Positions 9,578 through 21,006 are shown, numbered from the stretch's first letter. The stretch: 64,000 bases of DNA from an uncultured Pelagibacteraceae bacterium (GCA_902543375.1 CACBYE010000001.1:1-64000); one strand, 5' to 3'. Notes: a model not told the origin generated them from the sequence alone. Made by a program: numbers and translations.

Positions 9578-11490
9578 GATCTTATAATTAAGAATGTTAA
9601 AAAAGCAGAAAAACCAAGTAACATTATGAATGCATACTGATAAATATATCCACTTTGAAATTTATTAGCTTTAAAAGAAAATTTCTTTATCATACTCGCT
9701 ATCCCATCAGGACCAAGACCATCAATGAGCTTTAAATCGAAAAATTTCCATAGAAAAAGACCAATTTTTTTTGAGGGATTTACAATCAAAACATCATAAA
9801 TTTCATCAAAGTACCATTTATTTAACAAAAATTCGTGTAAAGGCTTATTTATACTTGCCATTTGATTTGGTAAATTTTTATTTTTTACAAACAAATAGTA
9901 GGCTAATGGTATCGATAAAATCACTAATGTTGGGGTTAATAATAAAAACCATAACGGTGGGTGATCTGCACTTAATGGTTCTAAAAAGAATATTGACTCT
10001 TTCCAAAAATTATTAACTCCCTCGTAACCTATAAATAAATCTTTGAAAACAAACCCAGCAAAAATTGCTCCTATAGATAATATCACCAAAGGTATTATCA
10101 TAACTAATGGTGACTCATGCGTCTCATCAATCTTAATTTCCTTGTTGTTATACTGTCCATGAAAAGTTTTAAACATCAGTCTCCAGGAATAGATTGAGGT
10201 CAAAAAAGCTGTAAATATACCTATTCCAGCAGCATAGTAACCAGTAGTAGTACCACTTAAATATGCGAATTCTATAATTGCATCCTTAGAATAAAAACCA
10301 GACAACAAAGGAAAGCCTGTTAAAGCTAAAGTTCCTATTATCATTAATGTGTAAGTATACGGTAATCTTCTCCACACTCCGCCCATATTATTTATATTTT
10401 GCTCATCTTTAAATGCATGTATTACAGATCCAGATCCTAAAAATAACAATGCTTTAAAAAATGCATGTGTGAATAAATGAAACATCGCAACGTTATATGC
10501 ACCTACGCCAGCTGCAAAAAACATATAACCTAACTGACTACATGTGGAATAAGCTATAATCTTTTTTATATCTGTTTGAACTAAAGCTACGCTCGCTGCA
10601 AAAAAAGCAGTACTCATACCAATTATAGTAACAATGTTTAGTGCTAAATCTGAATATTCATATATCGGTGAACATCTTACTACTAAAAAAACTCCAGCTG
10701 TAACCATTGTAGCTGCATGAATCAAGGCTGAAACAGGTGTTGGACCCTCCATTGCGTCTGGTAACCAGGTATGTAAAAAGATTTGAGCCGATTTACCCAT
10801 AGCGCCAATGAACAATAGTATACAAATTAAATCTATGGCATTAATTCGAATGCCTAAAAAATTAAGTTTTTCATCTATAATTGTTGGGATTTGATCAAAA
10901 ACTTCTGTGTAGTTAACTGTGCCAAATAAATAAAAAATCAAAAATATACCTAAGGCAAAACCAAAATCTCCGACTCTGTTGACAACAAACGCTTTGATTG
11001 CTGCTGCATTTGCAGTTTCTTTTTTAAACCAGAAACCAATCAAAAAGTACGAGCAAAGACCTACCCCTTCCCAACCAAAAAATAATTGAATAAAATTATC
11101 AGCCGTCACTAGCATCAACATAGCAAACGTAAAGAGCGATAAGTAAGCCATGAATCTTGGTTTGTGAGGGTCATGGGACATATAACCAATTGAATAAATA
11201 TGAACTAATGCAGAAATGAGGGTTACAACAACTAACATTACTGCGGATAATGCATCTATTTTCATAGACCAATTTACCTCTAGTGATCCAGAATTAATCC
11301 ATTTGGCAATTATTATATTTTCTTCATATTGATTAACAATTACTTCATACAGAACTAGAACTGAAAGAATCGCTGATATAGATACCAATAAACTAGTAAC
11401 AATCTCGGAATTTCTATCACCTATAAGCTTACCAAAGAAACCAGATACTATTGCTGCGATTAAGGGCAACGCTATTATTGAAATTTCCAT
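9574..11490 (-). CDS. nuoL: NADH-quinone oxidoreductase subunit L
   Basis: This 638-aa distal membrane-arm subunit of complex I carries FFGWEGVGLCSYFLIGFWF, IFLHTWLPDAMEGPTPVSAL and IIAYSTCSQLGYMFFA, the hallmark NuoL blocks. The long C-terminal extension ends in a final membrane segment after an amphipathic stretch (about residues 545-620), consistent with the lateral helix of NuoL. It lies between nuoK (1-base gap) and nuoM (4-bp overlap). Confidence 0.96.
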   Translation of the reverse strand: MEISIIALPLIAAIVSGFFGKLIGDRNSEIVTSLLVSISAILSVLVLYEVIVNQYEENIIIAKWINSGSLEVNWSMKIDALSAVMLVVVTLISALVHIYSIGYMSHDPHKPRFMAYLSLFTFAMLMLVTADNFIQLFFGWEGVGLCSYFLIGFWFKKETANAAAIKAFVVNRVGDFGFALGIFLIFYLFGTVNYTEVFDQIPTIIDEKLNFLGIRINAIDLICILLFIGAMGKSAQIFLHTWLPDAMEGPTPVSALIHAATMVTAGVFLVVRCSPIYEYSDLALNIVTIIGMSTAFFAASVALVQTDIKKIIAYSTCSQLGYMFFAAGVGAYNVAMFHLFTHAFFKALLFLGSGSVIHAFKDEQNINNMGGVWRRLPYTYTLMIIGTLALTGFPLLSGFYSKDAIIEFAYLSGTTTGYYAAGIGIFTAFLTSIYSWRLMFKTFHGQYNNKEIKIDETHESPLVMIIPLVILSIGAIFAGFVFKDLFIGYEGVNNFWKESIFFLEPLSADHPPLWFLLLTPTLVILSIPLAYYLFVKNKNLPNQMASINKPLHEFLLNKWYFDEIYDVLIVNPSKKIGLFLWKFFDLKLIDGLGPDGIASMIKKFSFKANKFQSGYIYQYAFIMLLGFSAFLTFLIIRS

Positions 11491-11491
11491 T

Positions 11492-11803
11492 TTATCCTTT
11501 TAAATTATCTATTTCTTCAACCCTAATAGTTCCTGCGTTTCGGTAATAGACGACTATTATTGCAAGACCTATTGCAGCTTCTGCGGCAGCAACAGTTAAA
11601 ATAAACAATGTAAAAACTTGACCAGTTAAATCGTCAAGATAAATTGAAAACGATACTAGATTGATATTTACAGCTAAAAGAATTAACTCAATACTCATCA
11701 AAATCACTATAATATTTTTTCGGTTTAAAAAAATTCCAATAACTCCAATACTAAAGATTACTGCTCCTAATGTTAGGTAATGTCCTAAACCTATATCAGT
11801 CAT
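11492..11803 (-). CDS. nuoK: NADH-quinone oxidoreductase subunit K
   Basis: This 103-aa subunit has three membrane helices. The conserved buried Glu residues of the proton path are visible in [16 protein letters not shown] (about residue 38) and [19 protein letters not shown] (about residue 73). Length is exactly that expected for NuoK. The start lies inside the end of nuoJ (8-bp overlap). Confidence 0.95.
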   Translation of the reverse strand: MTDIGLGHYLTLGAVIFSIGVIGIFLNRKNIIVILMSIELILLAVNINLVSFSIYLDDLTGQVFTLFILTVAAAEAAIGLAIIVVYYRNAGTIRVEEIDNLKG

Positions 11804-12428
11804 CGATCTTCACTCCCTTGTTAGATGCCACTTCCAAAACCTCAATACCGTCTGATCTTTCCCTAGAAATTTGTTTCAAGTAGCTTTGTTTCTTAACTCC
11901 CTCTCTTTGTCTAAAAGTTAGAACAATTGCACCTATCATCGCAATCAATAGAACCATTCCACTTATTTGAAAAATATGAATATAATCTGTATACAGTACT
12001 TGACCTAATGAGTGAGTATTACTAATTTCATTAGAAACTTGTGAAATGGTAGGACTTAACAATTCAGGTTTGTATTTCCATCCACCCACAACAATTATTA
12101 GTTCAAAAAATATTATTGTACTTATTATTAAGCCTATAGGAATATGACCAGAATTTTCTTTAGAAATAAACCATTGATTTTTTTGTTGAGCAACGTTCAA
12201 CATCATCACAACAAATAAGAATAATACAGCAACTGCACCAACATAGACGATCAGCATTATCATTCCTAGAAACTCTGCTCCAATCATTATGAAAAGACAT
12301 GAAATACTTATGAAATCTAAAATTAAAAAAAAAACTGAATGAACAGTATTTTTTGAGACTGTAACCATGATAGCCGAAATAACTGCAATAATTGAAAAAG
12401 CATAAAAAAATATTGCATGTGCCATCAT
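11796..12428 (-). CDS. nuoJ: NADH-quinone oxidoreductase subunit J
   Basis: This 210-aa membrane subunit has five predicted helices. The typical NuoJ segment [28 protein letters not shown] (about residues 51-78) includes the pi-bulge helix involved in coupling. The C-terminal tail is hydrophilic and ends in NKGVKIDD. It starts four bases after nuoI. Confidence 0.94.
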   Translation of the reverse strand: MMAHAIFFYAFSIIAVISAIMVTVSKNTVHSVFFLILDFISISCLFIMIGAEFLGMIMLIVYVGAVAVLFLFVVMMLNVAQQKNQWFISKENSGHIPIGLIISTIIFFELIIVVGGWKYKPELLSPTISQVSNEISNTHSLGQVLYTDYIHIFQISGMVLLIAMIGAIVLTFRQREGVKKQSYLKQISRERSDGIEVLEVASNKGVKIDD

Positions 12429-12432
12429 AAAT

Positions 12433-12918
12433 TTATCTATATGGATTATCTGATTTTATGTTTGCCTCTAAAATATTTTCCCATCTATCACCGTTGTCTA
12501 GTAATTTTTCTTTAGTATAATAAAGCTCTTCTCTTGTCTCTGTAGAAAATTCGAAATTTGGACCTTGCACTATTGCATCTACAGGGCAAGACTCTTCACA
12601 TAATCCACAATAAATGCATTTCATCATATCGATATCGTACCTAGTGGTTTTTCTACTACCATCTGACCTTTCGGCTGATTCGATTGTAATGGCTTGTGCT
12701 GGACATACAGCCTCACACAGCTTGCATGCAATACATCTTTCCTCACCATTTGGATATCGTCTTAATGCGTGTTCACCTCTAAATCTTGGACTAATTTTCC
12801 CTTTTTCGAAAGGATAATTTATTGTTTTTTTTGACTTAAACATTTCTTTAATCGCAATTATTAAACCAGTAACGAAATCGACCATAAATATTGTTTTAAA
12901 AAATCTTGTAATTTTCAT
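12433..12918 (-). CDS. nuoI: NADH-quinone oxidoreductase subunit I
   Basis: This 161-aa ferredoxin-like subunit carries clusters N6a and N6b. Two 4Fe-4S motifs are visible: [12 protein letters not shown] (about residues 62-73) and [12 protein letters not shown] (about 101-112). The N-terminal helix [20 protein letters not shown] is the membrane-associated anchor. It abuts nuoH directly and passes electrons from NuoG to NuoB. Confidence 0.96.
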   Translation of the reverse strand: MKITRFFKTIFMVDFVTGLIIAIKEMFKSKKTINYPFEKGKISPRFRGEHALRRYPNGEERCIACKLCEAVCPAQAITIESAERSDGSRKTTRYDIDMMKCIYCGLCEESCPVDAIVQGPNFEFSTETREELYYTKEKLLDNGDRWENILEANIKSDNPYR

Positions 12919-13917
12919 CTAAATTGTAGGTAAAAGGTTAAAATAAAATAAATAGCTCGCAGTCAAAACTACATAAATCAAAGATAATGGAAGAAATATT
13001 TTCCAGCCCAATCTCATCAATTGATCATATCTATATCTTGGTACAACTGCTTTTACCAGAGCAAACAATATAAATAGCAATAATATTTTAAAAATTAACC
13101 ATATAGCTCCTGGTATTAAATTAAATGGATATATATCGATAGGTGAAAGCCATCCCCCCAAAAATAAAATTGAGCCTAAAGCACACATAAGTAAAATATT
13201 TGCATATTCCCCTAACCAAAACATTGCATACATCATTCCAGAATATTCAGTTTGATATCCAGCAACTAATTCGGCTTCTGCCTCAGGTAAATCAAATGGT
13301 GGTCGGTTCGTTTCAGCTAAGGAAGAGATGAAAAAGATTACAAACATTGGAAACAAAGGAATGATGAACCACATATTCTCTTGAGCGAGCACAATGTCAC
13401 TTAAATTTAATGATCCTACACATAACAAAACGTTTATAATAATTATCCCTATAGAGACTTCATAAGAAACCATCTGCGCGGCAGATCTTATTGAACCTAA
13501 AAATGGATATTTTGAATTGGACGCCCAACCCCCCATAATAATTCCATAAACACCAAGAGAAGATACAGCAAAAATATATAGAATTCCCACATTTATATTA
13601 GCTAAAACTTGGTCTTTTCCAAACGGTATGACTGACCATGCGATTAAAGCCAAAGTCATTGTGATGATAGGAGCTAAAATAAAAATAATCTTATTCGAGC
13701 TAGCTGGGATTATAATTTCTTTAAAAATATATTTTAAAGCATCTGCTACTGATTGTAACAAACCAAATGGGCCAACAACATTTGGGCCTTGTCTTTTTTG
13801 AACAAATGCCCAGACTCTTCTATCTAACCAGACTATCATTGCAACTGAAACTAAGACCGGAATTAAAAGAAAAAGAATTTTATATACTTCTCCAAAAACT
13901 AAGTTTATATAATCCAT
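12919..13917 (-). CDS. nuoH: NADH-quinone oxidoreductase subunit H
   Basis: This is the 332-aa membrane subunit that forms much of the quinone-binding site. Characteristic blocks are [19 protein letters not shown] (about 33-51), MVSYEVSIG and [22 protein letters not shown] (about 199-220), with eight predicted membrane helices. Length is typical. It follows nuoG with a 3-base gap. Confidence 0.97.
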   Translation of the reverse strand: MDYINLVFGEVYKILFLLIPVLVSVAMIVWLDRRVWAFVQKRQGPNVVGPFGLLQSVADALKYIFKEIIIPASSNKIIFILAPIITMTLALIAWSVIPFGKDQVLANINVGILYIFAVSSLGVYGIIMGGWASNSKYPFLGSIRSAAQMVSYEVSIGIIIINVLLCVGSLNLSDIVLAQENMWFIIPLFPMFVIFFISSLAETNRPPFDLPEAEAELVAGYQTEYSGMMYAMFWLGEYANILLMCALGSILFLGGWLSPIDIYPFNLIPGAIWLIFKILLLFILFALVKAVVPRYRYDQLMRLGWKIFLPLSLIYVVLTASYLFYFNLLPTI

Positions 13918-13920
13918 CCT

Positions 13921-15954
13921 TTAGCCTTCCGTACCAGTTCCTTTAAATTCAAATTTAGAATTATTACAATTCAACATAGTTTTAGATGAACGAGCAATAA
14001 CATTAGAAAAATAATAATCTTTAAAAATTATCTTTAAAAATTCATCCTCAAAATTACTTGCACTAATTTTAGTATTATAAAGGTTCTTTTGTTTTTCTTT
14101 TTTTAGATTAACATAATTTAACATACTACTTTCCAACTCATCTTTATCATTAAAAAGTTTTCTATTATTCATGAATTCTGCAAGATCATTTATAATTTTC
14201 CAATCCTCTTTGGCGTCTCCTGGTGGATATGAAGCTTTATACCCTTTTTGTATTTTGCCCTCTAAATTAGTGTAATGTCCTGACTGTTCAGTATAAGCCG
14301 CACCTGGTAGAATTATATCAGCTAACTCAGCACCTTTATCTCCATGACTTCCAATATAAATAACAAACTCATCTTTTTTGTTAAATTTTAAATTATCTTG
14401 CCCTAGAAGAAAAATTAAATCAAATTTATTTTCATTTAAATTTTTAATCACCTCATTTTTTGTATCTATTAAATCAAGATCTAAATTTCCAACTGTCGCA
14501 GCGTCTGAAACTAAAACATTTATAGGATTCCAATCCTCAGAAAATTTATTATTATTTAATAAAAATTCTTTAAATGAATTAAATAAAAAGTCTGCCGACT
14601 TAGACCTTAAAAAAGACTCTCCGAAAATTATCATTGGTTTTTGGGATTCGACAATACTTTTTGACAATTGGTTATTATTTTCAAATACATTTTTAATTGT
14701 TTGTGTCTTTCCATCTAATTTCTCATAAGGGTAAGTCAAATCACCTACATCATTTAAAGAAATAATTTTGACCTTATTATTGAGATATGCTTTTCTTATT
14801 CTAGCATTAAGCATAGTAGCCTCAAATCTTGGGTTAGTACCGATTAAGAAGATTAAATCTGCATCCTCTATTCCGTTTATCTTTGAATTAAAGAGATAAT
14901 TTTCTCTCCTAGAATTATCAAAAAACATATTAACATTTCTTGACTCATAATTTTTTGTGTCAATTGTTCTTTCAAGAAATTCTTTAAATATAAAGGCAGC
15001 TTCCATATTTATTAAATCACCAACAAAACCTCCTACTTTGTCTTTGTCTGTATTTTTAATTTTTGACGAAATAATTTTATAAGCCTCTTTCCATGTAGCT
15101 TTTTCAAATTTATTGTTATATTTAATATACGGAGTATCCAATCTTTGATTTAATAAACCATCACATGCATATCTTGTTTTATCAGATATCCATTCTTCAT
15201 TAATATCCTCATTGTTTATTGGTAAAACTCTTTTTACTTCCCAGTCATATGTATCAACTCTTATATTTGAGCCTACAGCGTCCATGACATCAACTGTTTC
15301 TGTTTTTTTTAACTCCCATGGTCTAGCTTCAAATACGTAAGGTTTAGATGTCAAAGCCCCAACAGGACATAAATCAATAACATTACCTGACAATTCTGAT
15401 TGAACTGATTTTTCTAGATATGTTGTAATTTGCATGTCCTCACCTCTGCCAATTGCTCCGAGTTCGGGAACACCTGCAATTTCAGTCGCAAATCTTATGC
15501 ATCTAGTGCAATGAATACATCGTGTCATTTGTGTTTTAATTAATGGACCCATATTTTTATCAGGAACAGCTCTTTTATTCTCTTTAAATCTTGATTTATC
15601 AATTCCATAAAACATTGACTGATCTTGAAGATCGCATTCTCCACCTTGATCACAAACAGGACAATCTAAAGGATGATTGGCTAATAAAAATTCCATTACA
15701 CCCTTTCTAGATTTTTCTATTTTGGCAGTATTTGTTTTTATTACCATGCCCTCAGCAGCAGGCATTGCACAAGAGGCTATTGGTTTTGGAGATTTTTCCA
15801 TTTCAACTAGGCACATTCTGCAGTTTCCAGCGATTGATAGTTTTTCGTGATAACAAAATCTCGGGATTTCTACTCCGGCTTTCTCGCACGCTTGTAAAAC
15901 GGTAAGACCTTCCTCAACTTCAACTTCTATATCATTTACTTTTAATTTAAGCAT
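13921..15954 (-). CDS. nuoG: NADH-quinone oxidoreductase subunit G
   Basis: This 677-aa iron-sulfur subunit begins with a 2Fe-2S ferredoxin domain ([15 protein letters not shown]), then [12 protein letters not shown], the His/Cys motif for N5, and the 4Fe-4S set [17 protein letters not shown] molybdopterin-oxidoreductase-like domain follows but is degenerate and short, as usual in alphaproteobacterial and mitochondrial homologues (about 690 aa, compared with about 900 in E. coli). Its start overlaps nuoF by 8 bp. Confidence 0.95.
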   Translation of the reverse strand: MLKLKVNDIEVEVEEGLTVLQACEKAGVEIPRFCYHEKLSIAGNCRMCLVEMEKSPKPIASCAMPAAEGMVIKTNTAKIEKSRKGVMEFLLANHPLDCPVCDQGGECDLQDQSMFYGIDKSRFKENKRAVPDKNMGPLIKTQMTRCIHCTRCIRFATEIAGVPELGAIGRGEDMQITTYLEKSVQSELSGNVIDLCPVGALTSKPYVFEARPWELKKTETVDVMDAVGSNIRVDTYDWEVKRVLPINNEDINEEWISDKTRYACDGLLNQRLDTPYIKYNNKFEKATWKEAYKIISSKIKNTDKDKVGGFVGDLINMEAAFIFKEFLERTIDTKNYESRNVNMFFDNSRRENYLFNSKINGIEDADLIFLIGTNPRFEATMLNARIRKAYLNNKVKIISLNDVGDLTYPYEKLDGKTQTIKNVFENNNQLSKSIVESQKPMIIFGESFLRSKSADFLFNSFKEFLLNNNKFSEDWNPINVLVSDAATVGNLDLDLIDTKNEVIKNLNENKFDLIFLLGQDNLKFNKKDEFVIYIGSHGDKGAELADIILPGAAYTEQSGHYTNLEGKIQKGYKASYPPGDAKEDWKIINDLAEFMNNRKLFNDKDELESSMLNYVNLKKEKQKNLYNTKISASNFEDEFLKIIFKDYYFSNVIARSSKTMLNCNNSKFEFKGTGTEG

Positions 15955-17275
15955 TTTTATCTAATAAATGTTGATCTACTAAATAAGGAATATTTTGAGA
16001 CTCTTTTACAATTGGATCAAAATTATTTCTTTTTTTTATTTCATCTTTGAAGTGTCTTAACAAACCTTGAACAGGCCAAGAAGATCCCTCTCCAAAGGCA
16101 CAGATTGTGTGACCTTCAATTTGCTTTGTTACATCACCAAGCATATCTATTTCATCTTTTGACGCTTCTCCTCTTGCCATTCTCTCAAGCATTCTCCACA
16201 TCCATCCTGAACCTTCTCTGCAAGGTGTGCACTGACCACAGCTCTCATGTTTATAAAATCGAGCAATTCTGGCCATACATTTGATTATGTCTTGATCTTT
16301 ATTAATTACAACTACACCAGCTGTGCCTAAACCACTTTTTTCAGCTGCTAATGAATCAAAATCCATTGTAAGTGTTTCGCATTTATCTTTAGGAATAAGT
16401 GGCATTGAAGATCCTCCAGGTATTACTGCCTGTAGATTATCCCATCCACCTACTACACCTCCTGCATGAACCTCAATTAATTCTTTTAACGGTATGTTCA
16501 TTTCTTCCTCAACATTACAAGGATTATTAACATTTCCAGATATACAAAATATTTTAGTTCCAGTATTTTTTTCTCTACCCAAGGACGCAAACCATTTACC
16601 ACCTCTACGTAAAATTGTTGGAACAACAGCTATTGTCTCGACATTGTTAATTATTGTTGGACAACCATATAGACCAATTAGTGCTGGAAATGGTGGTTTT
16701 AATCTTGGTTGACCTTTGTTTCCTTCAATACTTTCAAGTAGTGCTGTTTCTTCACCACATATATAAGCTCCTGCTCCATAGTGAATATAAATGTCTAAAT
16801 CCCATCCTGTTCCAGCTGAGTTTTTTCCAATTAATTTTTTTTCGTAAGCTTCGTCAATTGCAGCTTGAAGTTTTTGTCCGTCAACAAAATATTCACCTCT
16901 TATATAAATATAACAAACGTGAGCTTGAACTGCGTACGAAGCTATCAAGCATCCTTCAATCAACTTATGAGGTTCAAATCTTAATATATCTCTATCTTTA
17001 CAAGTTCCTGGTTCTGACTCATCTCCGTTGATCACCAGGTAGTGGGGTCTAGATCCAACTTCTTTAGGTGCAAATGACCATTTAAGACCTGTCGGAAAAC
17101 CAGCTCCACCTCTACCTCTAAGTTGCGAGTCTTTAATCTCATTTATTATCCAGTCTCTACCTTTATCAGTTATTTCTTTTGTATTTACCCAATCACCCCT
17201 TTTTTGAGATGAAGCTAAATCTGAGCCTAAATCATTATATAAATTTTGAAAAATTCTATCTTGATCTTTAAGCAT
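15947..17275 (-). CDS. nuoF: NADH-quinone oxidoreductase subunit F
   Basis: This 442-aa subunit binds NADH, FMN and cluster N3. Visible features are the FMN loop [14 protein letters not shown] (about residues 53-66), [19 protein letters not shown] (nucleotide site, about 172-190) and [15 protein letters not shown] plus a later Cys (ICAFGEG), which ligate the 4Fe-4S cluster. It is the electron entry point of complex I. It overlaps nuoE and nuoG by 8 bp each. Confidence 0.97.
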   Translation of the reverse strand: MLKDQDRIFQNLYNDLGSDLASSQKRGDWVNTKEITDKGRDWIINEIKDSQLRGRGGAGFPTGLKWSFAPKEVGSRPHYLVINGDESEPGTCKDRDILRFEPHKLIEGCLIASYAVQAHVCYIYIRGEYFVDGQKLQAAIDEAYEKKLIGKNSAGTGWDLDIYIHYGAGAYICGEETALLESIEGNKGQPRLKPPFPALIGLYGCPTIINNVETIAVVPTILRRGGKWFASLGREKNTGTKIFCISGNVNNPCNVEEEMNIPLKELIEVHAGGVVGGWDNLQAVIPGGSSMPLIPKDKCETLTMDFDSLAAEKSGLGTAGVVVINKDQDIIKCMARIARFYKHESCGQCTPCREGSGWMWRMLERMARGEASKDEIDMLGDVTKQIEGHTICAFGEGSSWPVQGLLRHFKDEIKKRNNFDPIVKESQNIPYLVDQHLLDKNA

Positions 17276-17876
17276 TTTTTAATTCCATAAGTGTTTTTCT
17301 ATTATTCTCAGGTTCATTATTTATTCTTCCCCTATACGAACCAGATTTTGGAGTTTCATCTTTTAAAATCTTATCCAAAATCTCTAAAGTTTTTTCTTTA
17401 TCTAAATCCTCGTAATAATCATTATTAATTTGCATCATTGGAGCAGTTACGCAAGCACCCAAACATTCTACTTCAACCCATGAACAATTTTTGTCAGTTG
17501 ACAATTCAGATTGATGTTTTGAAATCTTTTCTTTGCAGGCTTCAATTAACTTATTAGCTCCTCTAATCATACATGGTGTCGTAGTACAAACTTGTACAAA
17601 ATATTTTCCTACAGGTGACAAGTTAAACATACTATAAAAAGTCGCAACTTCGTAAACTTTTATATAGGGCATGTCTAAAAATTTTGCCACATATTTCATT
17701 GCAACCAAAGGTATCCAATTATTATTTTGTTTTTGAGCTATGTATAATAATGCCATGACTGCACTTTGCTTTTTTTCTTTTGGATACTGAGAAATAATTT
17801 TATTAGCTGCATCTAAGGAAGATGAATTAAATTCAAAGCTTTGTGGTTGATCTTTTGCAGGTCTTTTTAAACTCAT
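17268..17876 (-). CDS. nuoE: NADH-quinone oxidoreductase subunit E
   Basis: This 202-aa thioredoxin-like 2Fe-2S subunit has ligands in [11 protein letters not shown] (Cys at about 97 and 102) and [12 protein letters not shown] (about 138 and 142), the classic NuoE/Nqo2 pattern for cluster N1a. The C-terminal extension [20 protein letters not shown] resembles that of other alphaproteobacteria. It overlaps nuoD by 4 bp (ATGA) and nuoF by 8 bp. Confidence 0.95.
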   Translation of the reverse strand: MSLKRPAKDQPQSFEFNSSSLDAANKIISQYPKEKKQSAVMALLYIAQKQNNNWIPLVAMKYVAKFLDMPYIKVYEVATFYSMFNLSPVGKYFVQVCTTTPCMIRGANKLIEACKEKISKHQSELSTDKNCSWVEVECLGACVTAPMMQINNDYYEDLDKEKTLEILDKILKDETPKSGSYRGRINNEPENNRKTLMELKNA

Positions 17877-19048
17877 CTATCAACCTCACCAAAAACTATA
17901 TCTAAAGATCCAAGAACAGCTGGAACATCAGCCAACATATGTCCTTTGATTAAATAATCCATTGATTGTAAATGTGAAAATCCAGGTGCTCTTATTTTAC
18001 ATTTGTATGGTTTATTTGAACCATCTGAAATCAAAAAAACTCCAAATTCTCCTTTGGGTGCCTCTACTGCAGTATAAATTTCATCTTTAGGAACACGATA
18101 ACCCTCAGTAAATAATTTAAAATGATGTATTAAGGCTTCCATAGACTGTTTGATTTCTTTTTTTGATGGAGGTGTTATTTTTCCATCGTAAGTTTTCACG
18201 GGACCTTTTTCCATTTTTGCCAAGCATTGTTTTATAATTGAAACACTTTCTTTCATCTCTTCAATCCTACATAAATATCGATCATAACAATCACCGTTCT
18301 TACCAACAGGAATTTTAAATTCTAATTGATTATAACAATCATATGGTTGAGACTTCCTTAAATCCCAAGGAACACCAGACCCCCTAATCATAACGCCGCT
18401 AAAGGAATAATCGAGAGCATCCTCTTTTGTGACAATACCAATATCCACATTTCTCTGTTTAAATATTCTATTATCAGTCAATAAGTTCTCTAAATCATTT
18501 ATTATTTTTGGAAAAGTTTCACAAAATTTTGCTATGTCATTTTCTAGTCCTGCAGGTAAGTCCTGATGGACTCCACCAGCTCTAAAGTAGTTAGCATGTA
18601 ATCTTGAACCAGACGCACGCTCATAAAATGTCATTAATGTTTCCCTCTCCTCAAATCCCCATAATGATGGAGTTAAAGCTCCAACATCTAAGGCTTGGGT
18701 TGTTACATTGAGAATATGACTTAAAATTCTACCAATTTCACAAAACATCACTCTGATAAATTGAGCTCTTACAGGAACTTCAATATTCATAATTTTTTCT
18801 ATTGCTAATGCAAAAGCATGTTCTTGATTCATGGGGGCCACATAATCGAGACGATCAAAATAAGGTACTGCTTGCATATAAGTTTTATTTTCTATCAACT
18901 TTTCAGTCCCTCGATGTAGCAAACCTATATGAGGATCAGCTTTTTCAACAACTTCACCATCTAATTCTAATATAAGTCTCAACACACCATGAGCAGCTGG
19001 ATGTTGAGGTCCAAAATTTAAGTTTAGATTTTTAATTTTTTTTGTCAT
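17873..19048 (-). CDS. nuoD: NADH-quinone oxidoreductase subunit D
   Basis: This 49-kDa-type subunit, about 391 aa, lines the quinone pocket. Key blocks are [17 protein letters not shown] at the N-terminus, [19 protein letters not shown]-type [15 protein letters not shown] and the C-terminal [12 protein letters not shown]. The open frame extends to 19105, but that longer N-terminus ([10 protein letters not shown]...) lies inside nuoC and is atypical. I choose the ATG at 19048-19046 ([10 protein letters not shown]), which gives a normal NuoD start and a 17-bp overlap with nuoC. Confidence 0.95.
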   Translation of the reverse strand: MTKKIKNLNLNFGPQHPAAHGVLRLILELDGEVVEKADPHIGLLHRGTEKLIENKTYMQAVPYFDRLDYVAPMNQEHAFALAIEKIMNIEVPVRAQFIRVMFCEIGRILSHILNVTTQALDVGALTPSLWGFEERETLMTFYERASGSRLHANYFRAGGVHQDLPAGLENDIAKFCETFPKIINDLENLLTDNRIFKQRNVDIGIVTKEDALDYSFSGVMIRGSGVPWDLRKSQPYDCYNQLEFKIPVGKNGDCYDRYLCRIEEMKESVSIIKQCLAKMEKGPVKTYDGKITPPSKKEIKQSMEALIHHFKLFTEGYRVPKDEIYTAVEAPKGEFGVFLISDGSNKPYKCKIRAPGFSHLQSMDYLIKGHMLADVPAVLGSLDIVFGEVDR

Positions 19049-19637
19049 TATTATCGGTTTGTTCTTTAATATATTTTGTTCCTTCCCAAGGGCTTTCATA
19101 ATCAAAATTTCTATAATTTTGCTCTAATTTAACAGGTTCATTAATTACTTTTTTTTTATCTTCGCTATACCTCACTTCTGTGTGGCCAGTTAATGGAAAA
19201 TCTTTTCTAAGAGGATGTCCCTCGAAGCCGTAGTCTGTGAGAATTCTTCTTAAGTCTGGATGATCCTTAAAATTTACACCATACATATCGAAAACTTCTC
19301 TTTCCATCCAATTAGCAGACGGAAAAATAGAAGTTAATGATGGAATAACTTCGTTTTCAGTTATGCTGTAAGTTATAATTGATCTTTGATTAAATTCATG
19401 ACTTAAAAATAAATACACAAGTTTAAACCTAAGAGTCTCTTCTGGATAATCAACAACAGTTATATCGATTAATTGTCTAAACTTTGTATCTTTGTTTGTT
19501 TTAAAAAATAAAGTTACATCAATTAAATCTTCCTTATCAATTTCAACATAAATTTGATTATGCTTAATTTTAGTACTATTAATTTTAGTTCCTAACTCAG
19601 AATTAATCTTTTTTTCTAAATCTATTAGATTATTCAT
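19032..19637 (-). CDS. nuoC: NADH-quinone oxidoreductase subunit C
   Basis: This 201-aa 30-kDa-type subunit of the peripheral arm contains the signature ERFRLVYxxLS equivalent [14 protein letters not shown] and the PROSITE-like block [43 protein letters not shown] (described here by its ends). It is a separate gene, not fused to nuoD as in E. coli. It starts one base after the nuoB stop. Confidence 0.95.
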   Translation of the reverse strand: MNNLIDLEKKINSELGTKINSTKIKHNQIYVEIDKEDLIDVTLFFKTNKDTKFRQLIDITVVDYPEETLRFKLVYLFLSHEFNQRSIITYSITENEVIPSLTSIFPSANWMEREVFDMYGVNFKDHPDLRRILTDYGFEGHPLRKDFPLTGHTEVRYSEDKKKVINEPVKLEQNYRNFDYESPWEGTKYIKEQTDNNDKKN

Positions 19638-19638
19638 A

Positions 19639-20154
19639 TTATCTACTAAATGATCCTTTATTTCGTATTTTTTTTTGTAATTGCATTATTCCATATAATA
19701 AAGATTCAGCTGAAGGTGGACATCCAGGGACATAAACATCAACCGGGACTATACGATCACACCCTCTAACAACTGAATAAGAATAGTGATAGTATCCTCC
19801 ACCATTTGCACAACTACCCATAGATATTACATATCTTGGTTCAGGCATTTGATCATAAACTTTTCTTAAAGCAGGAGCCATTTTATTTGTAAGTGTGCCT
19901 GCTACAATCATAACGTCTGATTGTCTTGGAGAACCTCTTGGAGCAGCACCAAATCTTTCTAAATCATATCTTGGCATTGCAGTTTGCATCATTTCCACTG
20001 CACAACAGGCAAGTCCAAATGTCATCCAATGTAATGAACCTGATCTAGACCAATTCACTAAATTTTCTAATGAAGTGGTTATAAAACCATTTTTACTGAA
20101 ATCATCAGCAATTTGTTTAAATTCCTCAGGTATTTGATCTATTTTGTTAGTCAT
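19639..20154 (-). CDS. nuoB: NADH-quinone oxidoreductase subunit B
   Basis: This 171-aa subunit carries cluster N2. The tandem cysteines of [11 protein letters not shown] (Cys50, Cys51), Cys115 in [12 protein letters not shown] and Cys145 in [10 protein letters not shown] form the expected ligand set. Cluster N2 hands electrons to the quinone bound by NuoD and NuoB. Length is typical. It follows nuoA by 9 bases. Confidence 0.97.
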   Translation of the reverse strand: MTNKIDQIPEEFKQIADDFSKNGFITTSLENLVNWSRSGSLHWMTFGLACCAVEMMQTAMPRYDLERFGAAPRGSPRQSDVMIVAGTLTNKMAPALRKVYDQMPEPRYVISMGSCANGGGYYHYSYSVVRGCDRIVPVDVYVPGCPPSAESLLYGIMQLQKKIRNKGSFSR

Positions 20155-20163
20155 TCAAAAATA

Positions 20164-20532
20164 TTATTCCCAGTCTAGTGCACCCTTTTTCCACTCATAA
20201 ATAAAACCTATAGTAAGTATAAATAGGAAAATCATCATTGACATAAAACCTAAAATTCCAATGTTACCTAGAGAGATTGCCCACGGAAATAAAAATGCAA
20301 TTTCAAGATCAAAAATTATAAAAAGTATTGCAACAAGATAGAAACGAACATCAAATTCCATTCGTGAGTCTTGAAATGGCTCAAATCCACATTCATAAGC
20401 TGATAATTTTTCTGGATCTGGATTTTTAGGGGATAAGATAAAATTTATAACTATAAATGCACAACTTAATCCAAATGCAATTATTAAAAATAATATAATC
20501 GGTAAGTAATCCTTTAAAAAATCTGCAGTCAT
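20164..20532 (-). CDS. nuoA: NADH-quinone oxidoreductase subunit A
   Basis: This is a 122-aa membrane subunit with three helices. The motif [37 protein letters not shown] (about residues 44-80; the conserved Cys is in YECGFEP) is diagnostic. It is the first gene of the complete 14-gene nuo cluster. Upstream lies a roughly 206-base leader containing AT-rich promoter-like sequence (TATACT at about 80 bases upstream on the minus strand), then two co-directional tRNA genes. Transcription could therefore start at its own promoter, at the tRNA promoter, or both. Confidence 0.95.
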   Translation of the reverse strand: MTADFLKDYLPIILFLIIAFGLSCAFIVINFILSPKNPDPEKLSAYECGFEPFQDSRMEFDVRFYLVAILFIIFDLEIAFLFPWAISLGNIGILGFMSMMIFLFILTIGFIYEWKKGALDWE

Positions 20533-20718
20533 AGAGCTAATAGTATTAATTTTCGAATAAGAAAATTCTGATAAGATTCATAGTATAGTTATTTATTTTA
20601 ATATTTAAAGTTTTTATATCTCAGTTAAATTGGTGTTTTTTATAGATATTTCTATACTTATTAATAGTGTAAATTAGTCACGTATTTTACGGCTAATTCA
20701 TTAATTAAAGTTTGAAAT

Positions 20719-20733
20719 TGATAATTATTATCA
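20719..20733 (-). other. Short inverted repeat just after tRNA-Asp
   Basis: A perfect 7-bp inverted repeat around one base (TGATAAT/ATTATCA) begins six bases downstream of the tRNA-Asp CCA end. It could form a small hairpin that marks 3' processing or partly ends the tRNA transcript before nuoA. It is AT-rich and lacks a following U-run, so a true intrinsic terminator is unlikely. Confidence 0.25.
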
Positions 20734-20738
20734 CTAAA

Positions 20739-20815
20739 TGGCGGGAGTGAAGGGACTCGAACCCTCGACCTATCGCGTGACAGGCGATCGCTCTAACCAA
20801 CTGAGCTACACCCCC
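20739..20815 (-). tRNA. tRNA-Asp (anticodon GTC), CCA encoded
   Basis: The minus strand folds as a full cloverleaf of 77 nt. The acceptor stem GGGGGTG pairs with CACTCCC, followed by discriminator G and genomic CCA. The D-arm contains AGCTCAGTTGGTTAGAGC, the anticodon stem ATCGC/GCGAT encloses loop CTGTCAC (anticodon GTC), and the T-arm contains GTTCGAGTC. Discriminator G agrees with aspartate identity. It lies 14 bases downstream of tRNA-Val and probably shares its transcript. Confidence 0.96.
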
Positions 20816-20829
20816 ACAAGTGATACATT

Positions 20830-20905
20830 TGGTGGGCAGTAAAGGACTCGAACCTTTGACCCCCTCGGTGTAAACGAGATGCTCTACCAACTGAGCTAAC
20901 CGCCC
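20830..20905 (-). tRNA. tRNA-Val (anticodon TAC), CCA encoded
   Basis: This is a 76-nt cloverleaf on the minus strand. The acceptor stem GGGCGGT pairs with ACTGCCC, followed by discriminator A and CCA. The D-arm contains AGCTCAGTTGGTAGAGC, the anticodon loop TTTACAC carries TAC, and the T-loop is GGTTCGAGTCC. It is the first gene after a well-formed promoter at 20924-20951. Confidence 0.96.
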
Positions 20906-20923
20906 TTAACCAAAATAGAGTGA

Positions 20924-20951
20924 TTTATATCTTTTGGGATAATTACGTCAA
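20924..20951 (-). promoter_or_regulatory. Sigma70-type promoter for tRNA-Val/tRNA-Asp (possibly reading into nuo)
   Basis: On the minus strand, -35 TTGACG (951-946) is separated by 16 bases from -10 TATAAA (929-924). The likely start lies about 10-15 bases before the tRNA-Val 5' end at 20905. This is one of the best consensus matches in the window. It sits in the 101-base gap after the serine-glyoxylate aminotransferase gene. Confidence 0.6.
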
Positions 20952-21006
20952 GTTCTATTAGTTGTTAAAAGTGGCTAAAAATTTATTTTTTTAATTAATC
21001 TTTTGG

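Noticed and set aside
16654-17031. 125-aa plus-strand frame inside nuoF
   Set aside because: Antisense shadow of a strongly conserved gene, with no recognisable domain.
19049-19105. Upstream extension of nuoD to 19105
   Set aside because: It lies within nuoC and adds an atypical N-terminus; the internal ATG at 19048 gives the normal family start.
20533-20738. Largest non-coding gap as a small RNA gene
   Set aside because: Only AT-rich promoter-like sequence and a 7-bp inverted repeat (AATTTTC/GAAAATT) near the nuoA start; no stable structure or known RNA motif.
20705-20890. 61-aa minus-strand open frame across the tRNA-Asp/tRNA-Val pair
   Set aside because: It is the readable reverse of the two tRNA cloverleafs (AGCTCAGTTGG... 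and GTTCGAGTCC give the apparent peptide). No independent coding signal.
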